5,030 nt of DNA, from positions 1-5,030 of the forward strand of contig CALNAL010000439.1 of assembly GCA_937874445.1 (NCBI GenBank). Reading direction: 5' to 3'. This DNA is from an uncultured Acetobacteraceae bacterium (lineage in GTDB: Bacteria > Pseudomonadota > Alphaproteobacteria > Acetobacterales > Acetobacteraceae). Shown here piece by piece: positions 1 through 4,980 of the stretch. The first letter of the stretch is position 1; each line of letters opens with the position of its first letter. A model generated the notes under the pieces. That model saw only the letters and a program-made list of their open reading frames with translations. It did no database searches and was not told the DNA's origin. The translations under genes and the position numbers were made by a program.

Positions 1-69
1 CGGAGCCAAACGAACAAAAGTCCTTTTTGCTTCTTTTTCCTTCAGGAAAAAGAAGTCCTTGCCTTCCTT
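1..69 (+). repeat. Dispersed AT-rich hairpin repeat, copy R1 (left end probably cut by contig edge)
   Basis: This is one of four related intergenic copies in the window. Its core is a perfect 11-bp stem, 30-40 paired with 45-55 (CTTCTTTTTCC / GGAAAAAGAAG), closed by a TTCA loop. It is followed by a C/T-rich tail, CCTTGCCTTCC. Positions 1-10 (CGGAGCCAAA) and 17-40 match 4109-4118 and 4125-4148 exactly and with the same spacing, so R1 and R3 are true copies. R3 carries three further conserved bases (GCG) to the left, which suggests the contig begins inside this element. The T/A tracts stand out sharply in DNA of about 75% G+C. It may be a REP-like element or the terminator of a gene lying to the left, outside the window. 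Confidence 0.75.
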
Positions 70-95
70 GACCTTGCTTTTCTCCGAGGTGCGCG

Positions 96-1124
96 ATGCC
101 GCAAGCCCTGTTCCTTCATGCCGCCGGCGATGCCCGGGTGGAGCCCTATGCCCCGCCGCCGCCCGGCCCGGGCGAGACGCGGGTGCGCGTGGCTGCGGTG
201 GGCCTGTGCGGCTCGGACCTGCACTACTTCAAGGATGGCGGGATCGGGGCGGCGCAGGTGCGGGCCCCCTTCGTGCCCGGCCACGAGATCGCGGCCTGGC
301 TGACCGGGGATCTGCCCGGCGCGGGCCTGCGCAAGGGCGCGCTCGTCGCGGTTGACCCCAACGTCGCCTGCGGCACCTGCGACTGGTGCCGCAAGGGGTG
401 GCACAACCTCTGTCCGCACGTGCGCTTCATCGGTGCCCCGCCGTACGACGGCGCGATGGCCACCGAGATGAACGTGCCGGTGGGGCAGATCCTGCCGCTG
501 CCGGAGGGCTTCACCCCGGCGCGCACGGCGATGCTGGAGCCGCTGGGGGTGGCGATCCACGCGCTCGATCTGGCGCGCCCGCATCTGGGGGAGCGCGCCA
601 CCGTGCTGGGCTGCGGCCCGGTGGGGCTGCTGGTGGTGCAGCTGCTGCGTCTGGCCGGAGCGGGAGAGGTCCTGGCGATCGACCCGCAGCCGCACCGGCG
701 CGCCCTGGCGGCCCGCCTCGGCGCCACGCGGGTGGCGGCCGGCCTCGCCGAGGCAGCCGACTGGAACGGCGGGGAGGGCAGTCCGCTGGTCGTCGAGTTC
801 ACCAACGCCCGCGAGGGGTTCGCCGAGGCGGTGGCGGCCGCGCGCATCGGCGGGCGGCTGGTGCTGGGCGGCATCCCCGACGGCGACAGCTACGTCCTGC
901 CCGCCGCCCCGGCGCGGCGACGCGGCCTCGGGGTCAAGTTCGTCCGCCGCATGGGCGATGACTATCCGCGCGCCATGGCCCTGGTGGCGGCGGGACGCAT
1001 CGACGTGGACAGCCTGGTGAGCCACCGCCTGCCCCTCGCCGAGGGCCCCGCCGCGTTCCGGCGCCACGCCGAGGGAGCGGCGGACGTCGTCAAGACCGTC
1101 CTCTACCCCAACGGCGTGTGCTGA
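96..1124 (+). CDS. Zinc-dependent medium-chain dehydrogenase (polyol/alcohol dehydrogenase family)
   Basis: This 342-residue protein has the full architecture of a medium-chain, zinc-dependent dehydrogenase, the family that oxidises secondary hydroxyls of polyols or sugar acids (sorbitol, xylitol, L-iditol, L-idonate) with NAD(P)+ in the cytoplasm. The GroES-like N-terminal domain carries the catalytic-zinc ligands Cys38 (GLCGSD), His63-Glu64 (GHE) and Glu148 (MLEP). The structural-zinc lobe has Cys92, Cys95, Cys98 and Cys106. The Rossmann domain has GCGPVG at 172-177, and an acidic residue, Asp196, at the end of the second strand, which favours NAD over NADP. HYFKDGGIG near 43-51 and RFIGAPPYDGAM near 110-121 resemble sorbitol/xylitol/idonate dehydrogenases more than simple alcohol dehydrogenases. 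The length is normal for the family. The ATG is supported by GAGGT at 86-90, five bases upstream. No polyol transporter or kinase lies beside it, so the substrate cannot be assigned. Confidence 0.93.
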   Translation: MPQALFLHAAGDARVEPYAPPPPGPGETRVRVAAVGLCGSDLHYFKDGGIGAAQVRAPFVPGHEIAAWLTGDLPGAGLRKGALVAVDPNVACGTCDWCRKGWHNLCPHVRFIGAPPYDGAMATEMNVPVGQILPLPEGFTPARTAMLEPLGVAIHALDLARPHLGERATVLGCGPVGLLVVQLLRLAGAGEVLAIDPQPHRRALAARLGATRVAAGLAEAADWNGGEGSPLVVEFTNAREGFAEAVAAARIGGRLVLGGIPDGDSYVLPAAPARRRGLGVKFVRRMGDDYPRAMALVAAGRIDVDSLVSHRLPLAEGPAAFRRHAEGAADVVKTVLYPNGVC

Positions 1125-1130
1125 CGGGGC

Positions 1131-1159
1131 TTGATGCGCGGGTGCCCCCGCCGGATAAA
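1131..1159 (+). promoter_or_regulatory. Possible sigma-70-like promoter for the GIY-YIG gene
   Basis: TTGATG at 1131-1136 and GATAAA at 1154-1159 are separated by exactly 17 bases and each match four of six consensus positions. The -10-like hexamer falls inside the first unit of the tandem repeat at 1152-1177. The second unit repeats GATAAA at 1169-1174. The position, 40-50 bases before the start codon at 1201, is suitable. The match is modest and could arise by chance. Confidence 0.3.
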
Positions 1160-1177
1160 CGTTCCTCGGATAAACGT
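1152..1177. repeat. Tandem direct repeat CGGATAAACGT, 15-bp period
   Basis: CGGATAAACGT occurs at 1152-1162 and again at 1167-1177, separated by TCCT. The 15-bp spacing is about one and a half helical turns. The repeat lies 23 bases before the start codon of the GIY-YIG gene, and no other gene is nearby. It could be an operator pair, a duplicated promoter -10 region or a small tandem duplication. The shorter string TTTATCCG, its complement, also occurs at 4075-4082 inside repeat copy R4. Confidence 0.6.
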
Positions 1178-1200
1178 GCCGGGAGCGAAAAGGGCAGGAC

Positions 1201-2106
1201 ATGACTCACCAGCGCGGACGCTCGATCGAACTGTTTTTCGTCGATGGCTCTCCGGACGGGATGGTCACGGCGACGATCCCCTTCCAGTGGTCGGGCCATG
1301 TCCTGGTCAGCCGGCGCACCCAGCTGAAGGAGGCCCTCGACCGCGAGGAGACGCTGCGCCCGGGCGTGTATTTCCTGGTTGGCACCAAGGAGGGCAAGCC
1401 CACCCTCTATATCGGCGAAACCGACGAGCTGCGCACGCGGATGAAGCAGCATGCCGCGGACAAGGACTGGTGGGAAACGGCCATCCTGGTGTCGTCCTCG
1501 GGCGAACCGCTCAACAAGGCACTTGTGCGCTATCTCGAATACCAGCTCTACATGCGGGCCAGCAGCATCAGGAAAGTCGCGCTCGACAATTCGCAGAGCC
1601 CGACCGAAAGCACGCTGAGCGACGCGGCGCGCGCCCACATGAACCATTTCCTCGAGAATATCTATCTGGTTCTCCCGGCCCTGCGCTTCGATTTCCTGAC
1701 GGAGAACACGAAATCCGCGGCCCCGCCCGTGGTGGCGAAGGCTGACCCGGTCGTGCATTTCTGTTTCGAGGTGCCCAAGTATAAGATCCGGGCGCGCGCC
1801 CACATCGAAGACGGGGTCTTCGTCGTCGAAGCCGGCTCCCTCGCCCACCGCCGGAGGGAAGGGGGCTCGGCCACCTACAAGGCGCTGTATCAACAGCTCT
1901 TCGACCAGGGCATCCTGGAGGACGATGGCGCCCACGCGATCTTCCGGCAGAGCTACGGATTTTCCAGCACGAGTGCCGCGTCGGATATCGTCGCAGGGTG
2001 GTCTACGTCCGGACCAAGGAGCTGGGTGGTGGAGAACACTTCCCAGACCTACGGCGAATGGGAAGCGGAGCGCCTCAGGCAGCCCGCCGCGCCGGCGGCA
2101 AGCTGA
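1201..2106 (+). CDS. GIY-YIG nuclease family protein with C-terminal DUF4357 domain
   Basis: This 301-residue protein has an N-terminal family-specific segment (about 8-54), then a GIY-YIG domain. The first motif is Gly55-Val56-Tyr57 and the second is Tyr70-Ile71-Gly72. Arg80 and His84 follow (LRTRMKQH), then Glu113 (YLEYQLY), the expected metal-binding glutamate, and Asn130. All key positions of the nuclease fold are present, so it is probably catalytically competent. Residues about 225-287, with YGFSSTSAASDIVAGWS followed by a Trp, match the DUF4357 pattern, a small domain found on GIY-YIG proteins and some restriction-modification proteins. It probably cuts DNA in the cytoplasm; its target is unknown. 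The ATG is preceded by purine-rich AAAAGGGCAGGA. Three sampled lines of this gene are about 60-62% G+C against 70-77% in its neighbours, which suggests horizontal acquisition. No methyltransferase or partner nuclease is adjacent. Confidence 0.9.
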   Translation: MTHQRGRSIELFFVDGSPDGMVTATIPFQWSGHVLVSRRTQLKEALDREETLRPGVYFLVGTKEGKPTLYIGETDELRTRMKQHAADKDWWETAILVSSSGEPLNKALVRYLEYQLYMRASSIRKVALDNSQSPTESTLSDAARAHMNHFLENIYLVLPALRFDFLTENTKSAAPPVVAKADPVVHFCFEVPKYKIRARAHIEDGVFVVEAGSLAHRRREGGSATYKALYQQLFDQGILEDDGAHAIFRQSYGFSSTSAASDIVAGWSTSGPRSWVVENTSQTYGEWEAERLRQPAAPAAS

Positions 2107-2149
2107 CGCCGGTCGCGCGAGGCGGCAATGCCCGCCCCGCGCGACGGCG
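2107..2149. terminator. GC-rich hairpin between convergent genes, likely bidirectional terminator
   Basis: Directly after the GIY-YIG stop codon, CGCC (2107-2110) pairs with GGCG (2146-2149), GTCGCGCG (2112-2119) with CGCGCGAC (2138-2145), and GGCGG (2121-2125) with CCGCC (2132-2136). This leaves a six-base loop, one bulged G and one A/C mismatch, for 17 pairs in total. It sits between two genes that converge, where a two-way terminator is expected. No T tract follows on either strand, so it would not be a classical intrinsic terminator. In such GC-rich DNA some self-complementarity is expected by chance. Confidence 0.5.
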
Positions 2150-2159
2150 CGTGTCGTTC

Positions 2160-2783
2160 CTAGTCGCCGCGCATCGCGAAGGCGGCGCGGGCGGCGGGGC
2201 GGGCCATGGCGGCTTCATACCAGGCCTTGACGTGCGGCGCGGCGGCCAGCGCCTCGGGGCAGAAGCGCAGATAGAAGGCCACGCCGGCCACGTTGAGGTC
2301 GGCCACGGTGAAGCGCCCGCCGACCAGGAAGCCGTTGCCCTTGGCCAGGGCGGCCTCCAGCACGGCGATCGGCGCCTTGAGGGCCGCCAGCTCCTTGGCG
2401 GCGATGGCCGGGTCGCGCTCGGCGGGGGGCTTGCCGCCGGTGTGGCGCATCAACTCGACGGCATGGGGCTCCAGCTCGGTCACCGCCCAGAAACTCCAGG
2501 AGAGCATGGCGCCTTCCTCGGCGAGTCCGGCCGCGGCCAGCGGGCCGCCGAACTTGCGGGCGAGGTAGAGGTTGATGGCGAGCGATTCCCACATCACCAC
2601 CCCGTCGTCGGAAAGCGCCGGGATGTGGCCGTTGGGGTTGATCTTCGCCATGTACTCCGGCGAGCGACAGCCGGTGGGGCCGAAGCCCACCTCGTCGTGC
2701 GTGAAGGAAATGCCCAGCTCCTTGGCCATCCACAGATTGCGGACGGCGCGCGAGCGGGCGACGCCGTGAAGAATGAGAGACAT
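2160..2783 (-). CDS. Glutathione S-transferase family protein
   Basis: This 207-residue protein has the two-domain cytosolic GST layout. The thioredoxin-like N-terminal domain (about 1-82) begins SLILHGVARSRAVRNLW, with Ser11 a candidate catalytic residue. It contains NPNGHIPAL with the cis-proline Pro55, and Glu66-Ser67 (WESLAI), the pair that binds the gamma-glutamyl group of glutathione. The all-helical C-terminal domain contains FTVADLNVA, the conserved N-capping box and Asp of GSTs. The enzyme probably conjugates or transfers glutathione to electrophiles in the cytoplasm; the substrate is unknown. The length is typical. The same frame stays open far upstream, but homology starts at this ATG, which has GCGAGG a few bases before it. 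It is convergent with the nuclease gene and divergent from the membrane-protein gene, so it is probably transcribed alone. Confidence 0.93.
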   Translation of the reverse strand: MSLILHGVARSRAVRNLWMAKELGISFTHDEVGFGPTGCRSPEYMAKINPNGHIPALSDDGVVMWESLAINLYLARKFGGPLAAAGLAEEGAMLSWSFWAVTELEPHAVELMRHTGGKPPAERDPAIAAKELAALKAPIAVLEAALAKGNGFLVGGRFTVADLNVAGVAFYLRFCPEALAAAPHVKAWYEAAMARPAARAAFAMRGD

Positions 2784-2891
2784 GAGGGCCTCGCTGACGA
2801 TTGCGGTCTCCCAGAGCGGGAGCCGTCCGGACTCTAGGCCGCGCGGGGAAGGGCGGGAAGCCGGCGTTTGCGCCGCCCGGTTTTCCCGTCG

Positions 2892-2917
2892 CGAGGCTTT
2901 CCCGAACGAGGCTTTCC
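2892..2917. repeat. Short direct repeat CGAGGCTTTCC
   Basis: CGAGGCTTTCC occurs at 2892-2902 and 2907-2917, a 15-bp period, immediately before the hairpin of repeat copy R2. It appears to be a duplication of that copy's left flank, since AGGCTTTCCTGG aligns with AAGCTTTCTTGG on the reverse strand of R4. Confidence 0.5.
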
Positions 2918-2955
2918 TGGTTCTTTTTCCTTGAAAGAAGAAGAGCTTCCTTGCC
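2907..2955 (+). repeat. Dispersed AT-rich hairpin repeat, copy R2 (degenerate)
   Basis: The sequence from GGCTTTCCTGG through CTTCCTTGCC aligns along its length with R4 read on the reverse strand. The stem is 2921-2928 with 2935-2942 and includes one G-T pair, so it is weaker than the other copies. The tail CTTCCTTGCC (2946-2955) is identical to the equivalent part of R4. It lies between two divergent genes, where a terminator would serve neither, which argues that the family is a REP-like or mobile element and not simply a terminator. Confidence 0.6.
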
Positions 2956-3038
2956 CGGCCTCGCCCGGCCGCCCCCCAGGCCTCGCGGGCAGTTGACAGC
3001 ATGCGGCGGAGGTCGTTGTTGCCGGCGGGGTCTCTTGC

Positions 3039-3044
3039 GGAGGG
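3039..3044 (+). promoter_or_regulatory. Ribosome binding site that fixes a GTG start
   Basis: GGAGGG lies six bases before the GTG at 3051. It is a near-ideal Shine-Dalgarno sequence at ideal spacing and supports GTG as the start of the membrane-protein gene. A TTGACA at 2993-2998 further upstream is a perfect -35 hexamer, but no convincing -10 follows at 16-18 bases. Confidence 0.65.
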
Positions 3045-3050
3045 CGTGTC

Positions 3051-4028
3051 GTGCGTTTCGGAGTGATCGCGGTCGCGATCGGCGGGGCGGTGGTGATCGG
3101 GCTGGTCAGTTGGTTCGGCGCGCGCGCCATCGGCGCCGACGTGCTGCGGGCCGGCTGGGCGGTGCCGCTGACCACGCTGCTGCTGCTGGTGCAGCTGTGG
3201 TTTTCCGCTCTGGCCTGGCGCATTTCGGTGGGCCGGCACGTGCCGACGCTGTGGCGGTGGTTCCTCATCCGCTGGATTCGCGAGGCGGTGAATTCGCTGC
3301 TGCCGGTGGCGCAGCTCGGCGGCAACATCCTGGGCATCCGCCTGCTGATGCTGCGCGGGGTGCCGGGGCCGCTGGCGGGGGCGGGCACCACGCTGGACCT
3401 GACCATCGAGGCCACCACCCAGGCGGTGTTCACCGTGGCGGGCTTCCTGGTGCTGGCCCTGATCTCTCCCGACCAGGGCTGGATGGACTGGGTGACCGGC
3501 GCGCTGGTGGTGCTGGTGCTGGGCATCGTGGCCTTCATCGCGGCCCAGCGTGCCGGGCTGATGCGCCTGGTGGAAGGAGCGGCGCGCCTGCTCCATCGGG
3601 TGTTCCCCGGCCTGCCGGTGGAGGCGGTGGAGGGGCTGCACACCGAGCTGATGCGCCTACAGGGCAAGCCGGGGGCGCTGGCGAAGGCGAGCGGGCTGCA
3701 TCTGGCGGCCTGGCTCGCGGGCACGGTGGAGACCTGGCTGGCGCTGTGGGCGATGGGCATCCCGGTGGGCTGGGAGGCGGCCTTCGTCATCGAGAGCCTG
3801 GGCCAGGCGGCGCGCAGCGCGGGCTTCGCGGTGCCGGGGGCGCTGGGGGTGCAGGAGGCCGGGCTGGTGCTGATCGGCGGCCTGTTCGGGCTCACCCCGG
3901 AGACGGCGATCGCGCTGTCGATGGTCAAGCGCGCGCGCGAGCTGGTGGTGGGCGTGCCGGGGCTGGTGGTCTGGCAGTGGGTGGAGGGCCGGCGCCTGCT
4001 CGGCCGGTGCGGTTCCCCGAAGCGGTAA
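3051..4028 (+). CDS. hpnL: HpnL-like lysylphosphatidylglycerol synthase transmembrane (flippase-fold) protein
   Basis: This 325-residue, very hydrophobic inner-membrane protein has membrane spans near residues 4-27, 38-58, 120-138, 148-166 and 216-235, with further hydrophobic stretches near 243-281 and 296-308. Diagnostic motifs of the LPG-synthase TM/HpnL family are REAVNSLLPVAQLGGNILG (77-95), an LTIEATTQAVFT stretch (117-128), GFAVPGALGVQEAGLVL (258-274), and ALSMVKRARELVVGVPGL near the C-terminus. Only the membrane part of the family is present; no lysyl-transferase domain is attached. HpnL proteins are known from hopanoid gene clusters and may move lipid intermediates across the membrane, but the activity is unproven. 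No other hopanoid gene is in the window, so the symbol rests on protein resemblance alone. The GTG start is backed by a strong ribosome binding site. Repeat copy R4 begins immediately after the stop. Confidence 0.82.
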   Translation: MRFGVIAVAIGGAVVIGLVSWFGARAIGADVLRAGWAVPLTTLLLLVQLWFSALAWRISVGRHVPTLWRWFLIRWIREAVNSLLPVAQLGGNILGIRLLMLRGVPGPLAGAGTTLDLTIEATTQAVFTVAGFLVLALISPDQGWMDWVTGALVVLVLGIVAFIAAQRAGLMRLVEGAARLLHRVFPGLPVEAVEGLHTELMRLQGKPGALAKASGLHLAAWLAGTVETWLALWAMGIPVGWEAAFVIESLGQAARSAGFAVPGALGVQEAGLVLIGGLFGLTPETAIALSMVKRARELVVGVPGLVVWQWVEGRRLLGRCGSPKR

Positions 4029-4096
4029 GGCAAGGAAGGTGTTCTTCTTGCGAGCAAGAAGAACCAAGAAAGCTTTATCCGTTAAGGGCTCCGCGC
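4029..4096 (-). repeat. Dispersed AT-rich hairpin repeat, copy R4 (reverse orientation)
   Basis: GTTCTTCTTG (4041-4050) and CAAGAAGAAC (4055-4064) form a perfect 10-bp stem with a four-base loop CGAG. The flank GGCAAGGAAGG (4029-4039) is the complement of the family tail CCTTCCTTGCC, and GGCTCCGCGC (4087-4096) is the complement of the family head GCGCGGAGCC. Three stem pairs differ from R1 by compensatory changes. It starts right after the hpnL-like stop codon and could also serve as that gene's transcript end, though no T tract follows the stem. Confidence 0.7.
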
Positions 4097-4115
4097 CTGT
4101 GTCGTGCGCGGAGCC
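4087..4115. repeat. 10-bp perfect inverted repeat joining two repeat copies
   Basis: GGCTCCGCGC (4087-4096) and GCGCGGAGCC (4106-4115) are perfect complements around a nine-base spacer. They are the heads of R4 and R3, which point away from each other. The same head, truncated, starts the window (CGGAGCC at 1-7). Confidence 0.75.
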
Positions 4116-4180
4116 AAATGGGGGAAAGTCCTTTTTGCTTCTTTTTCCGGAAGGCAAAAAGAAGACCTTCCCTTCCTTCC
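4106..4180 (+). repeat. Dispersed AT-rich hairpin repeat, copy R3
   Basis: The head GCGCGGAGCCAAA is followed by a 24-base block (4125-4148) identical to 17-40 of R1. The stem is 4138-4146 with 4156-4164 (9 bp), extendable by two G-C pairs if C4155 is bulged. The tail is ACCTTCCCTTCCTTCC. With R4 it forms an inverted pair covering about 150 bp. Confidence 0.75.
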
Positions 4181-4346
4181 CGGCGAAAAACGCACGTGGC
4201 GGCACGGCCGTCATACGCCCGTGCTTGCAGCCGGCCGCCGGGCGGTTCATGTCTGTGGAGAGATTCCAAACCAGGTTTTGTACCGTGGCCGGGGGCATGA
4301 GTTGCAGTGTCCGGCCGCGTCTTTTTCAGGAACGACTGGAGCAAGC

Positions 4347-4946
4347 ATGTCGAGCACGATCAACGGACGCACCCCCGAACATTCTGTCGCGCCGCTTTTT
4401 CTCGAGCGCTGGTCGCCGCGCGCCTTCACCGGCGAGGCACTGCCCGAAGCCGAGCTGATGAAGATCCTCGAGGCCGCCCGCTGGGCTCCCTCGGCCTACA
4501 ACGCGCAGCCGTGGCGCTTCGTGTATGCCCTGCGCGACACGCCGGCCTGGCCGCGTCTGCTGAGCCTGCTCAACCAGCACAACCAGAGCTGGGCGAAAGA
4601 GGCGGGGGCGCTGCTGATCCTGTTCTCCAAGACCACGCTGGTGCCGCCCGGGGCGGACCGGGCGGTTCCCTCGGCCTGCCATTCCTTCGATACCGGGGCG
4701 GCCTGGGGCTATCTCGCGCTGGAGGCGACGCGGCTGGGCTGGCATGCCCATGCCATGGCCGGCTTCGACAAGGCCCGTGCCATCGAGGATCTGGCCGTTC
4801 CCGAGGGCTATATGGCCGAGGCCGCCATCGCGCTCGGCCGGCAGGCGGACAAGTCGGTGCTGCCCGAGGCGCTGCAGACGCGCGAGGTGCCGAGCGGGCG
4901 CACCCCGGTGTCCGGTTTTGCCTTCGCGGGAAAGTTCAAGGACTGA
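4347..4946 (+). CDS. Nitroreductase family protein (FMN-dependent oxidoreductase)
   Basis: This 199-residue protein is of typical length for the compact nitroreductase family, cytoplasmic FMN flavoenzymes that reduce nitro groups, quinones or related electrophiles with NAD(P)H. The N-terminal FMN-binding segment is visible as RWSPRAF (21-27). It is followed by ARWAPSAYNAQPWRF (44-58), the hallmark of this family. GAAWGYLALEATRLGWHAHAMAGFD (117-141) is the conserved helix and strand before the flavin contact, and AIALGRQ (160-166) is the C-terminal core motif. The substrate cannot be predicted. The frame is open upstream to about 4104, but homology begins here, and GGAG at 4338-4341 sits five bases before this ATG. 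The gene appears to be on its own; the contig ends 34 bases after its stop, before the adapter. Confidence 0.92.
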   Translation: MSSTINGRTPEHSVAPLFLERWSPRAFTGEALPEAELMKILEAARWAPSAYNAQPWRFVYALRDTPAWPRLLSLLNQHNQSWAKEAGALLILFSKTTLVPPGADRAVPSACHSFDTGAAWGYLALEATRLGWHAHAMAGFDKARAIEDLAVPEGYMAEAAIALGRQADKSVLPEALQTREVPSGRTPVSGFAFAGKFKD

Positions 4947-4980
4947 TCCGGGCCTTCCGGTGTCCTGAGACGGCAAGGGC

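Larger units (their letters stand above)
4029..4346. other. 318-bp intergenic region between hpnL-like and nitroreductase genes
   Basis: This gap holds repeat copies R4 and R3 in head-to-head orientation (4029-4180), with a perfect palindrome of their heads at the centre. From 4181 to 4346 I see no repeat, RNA gene or convincing promoter; only the ribosome binding site GGAG at 4338-4341 for the downstream gene is clear. Open frames crossing the gap lack homology-like features and are treated as chance. Confidence 0.6.

Noticed and set aside
68..73. TTGACC as a -35 box for the dehydrogenase
   Set aside because: A -10 at normal spacing would fall on the start codon at 96.
1138..1151. Small GCGGG/CCCGC hairpin after the dehydrogenase as a terminator
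   Set aside because: Only five pairs with no T tract; expected by chance at this base composition.
1152..1177. CRISPR-like or iteron array
   Set aside because: There are only two 11-base units with a four-base spacer, and no Cas or replication gene nearby.
42..1202. 386-codon reverse-strand frame over the dehydrogenase
   Set aside because: It is antisense to a gene with all zinc and Rossmann motifs and has shadow-frame composition.
2784..3641. Long reverse-strand extension of the GST frame toward 3641
   Set aside because: It is antisense to the hpnL-like gene, Gln/His/Arg-rich and low in complexity; GST homology starts at the ATG at 2783.
2801..4300. 499-codon forward open frame overlapping the hpnL-like gene in another frame
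   Set aside because: It is dominated by Gly/Ala/Arg as expected of a GC-rich shadow frame, with no recognisable domain.
4249..4458. Small forward frame starting MSVERF upstream of the nitroreductase
   Set aside because: It overlaps the nitroreductase start by over 100 bases, lacks a clear ribosome binding site and resembles no known family.
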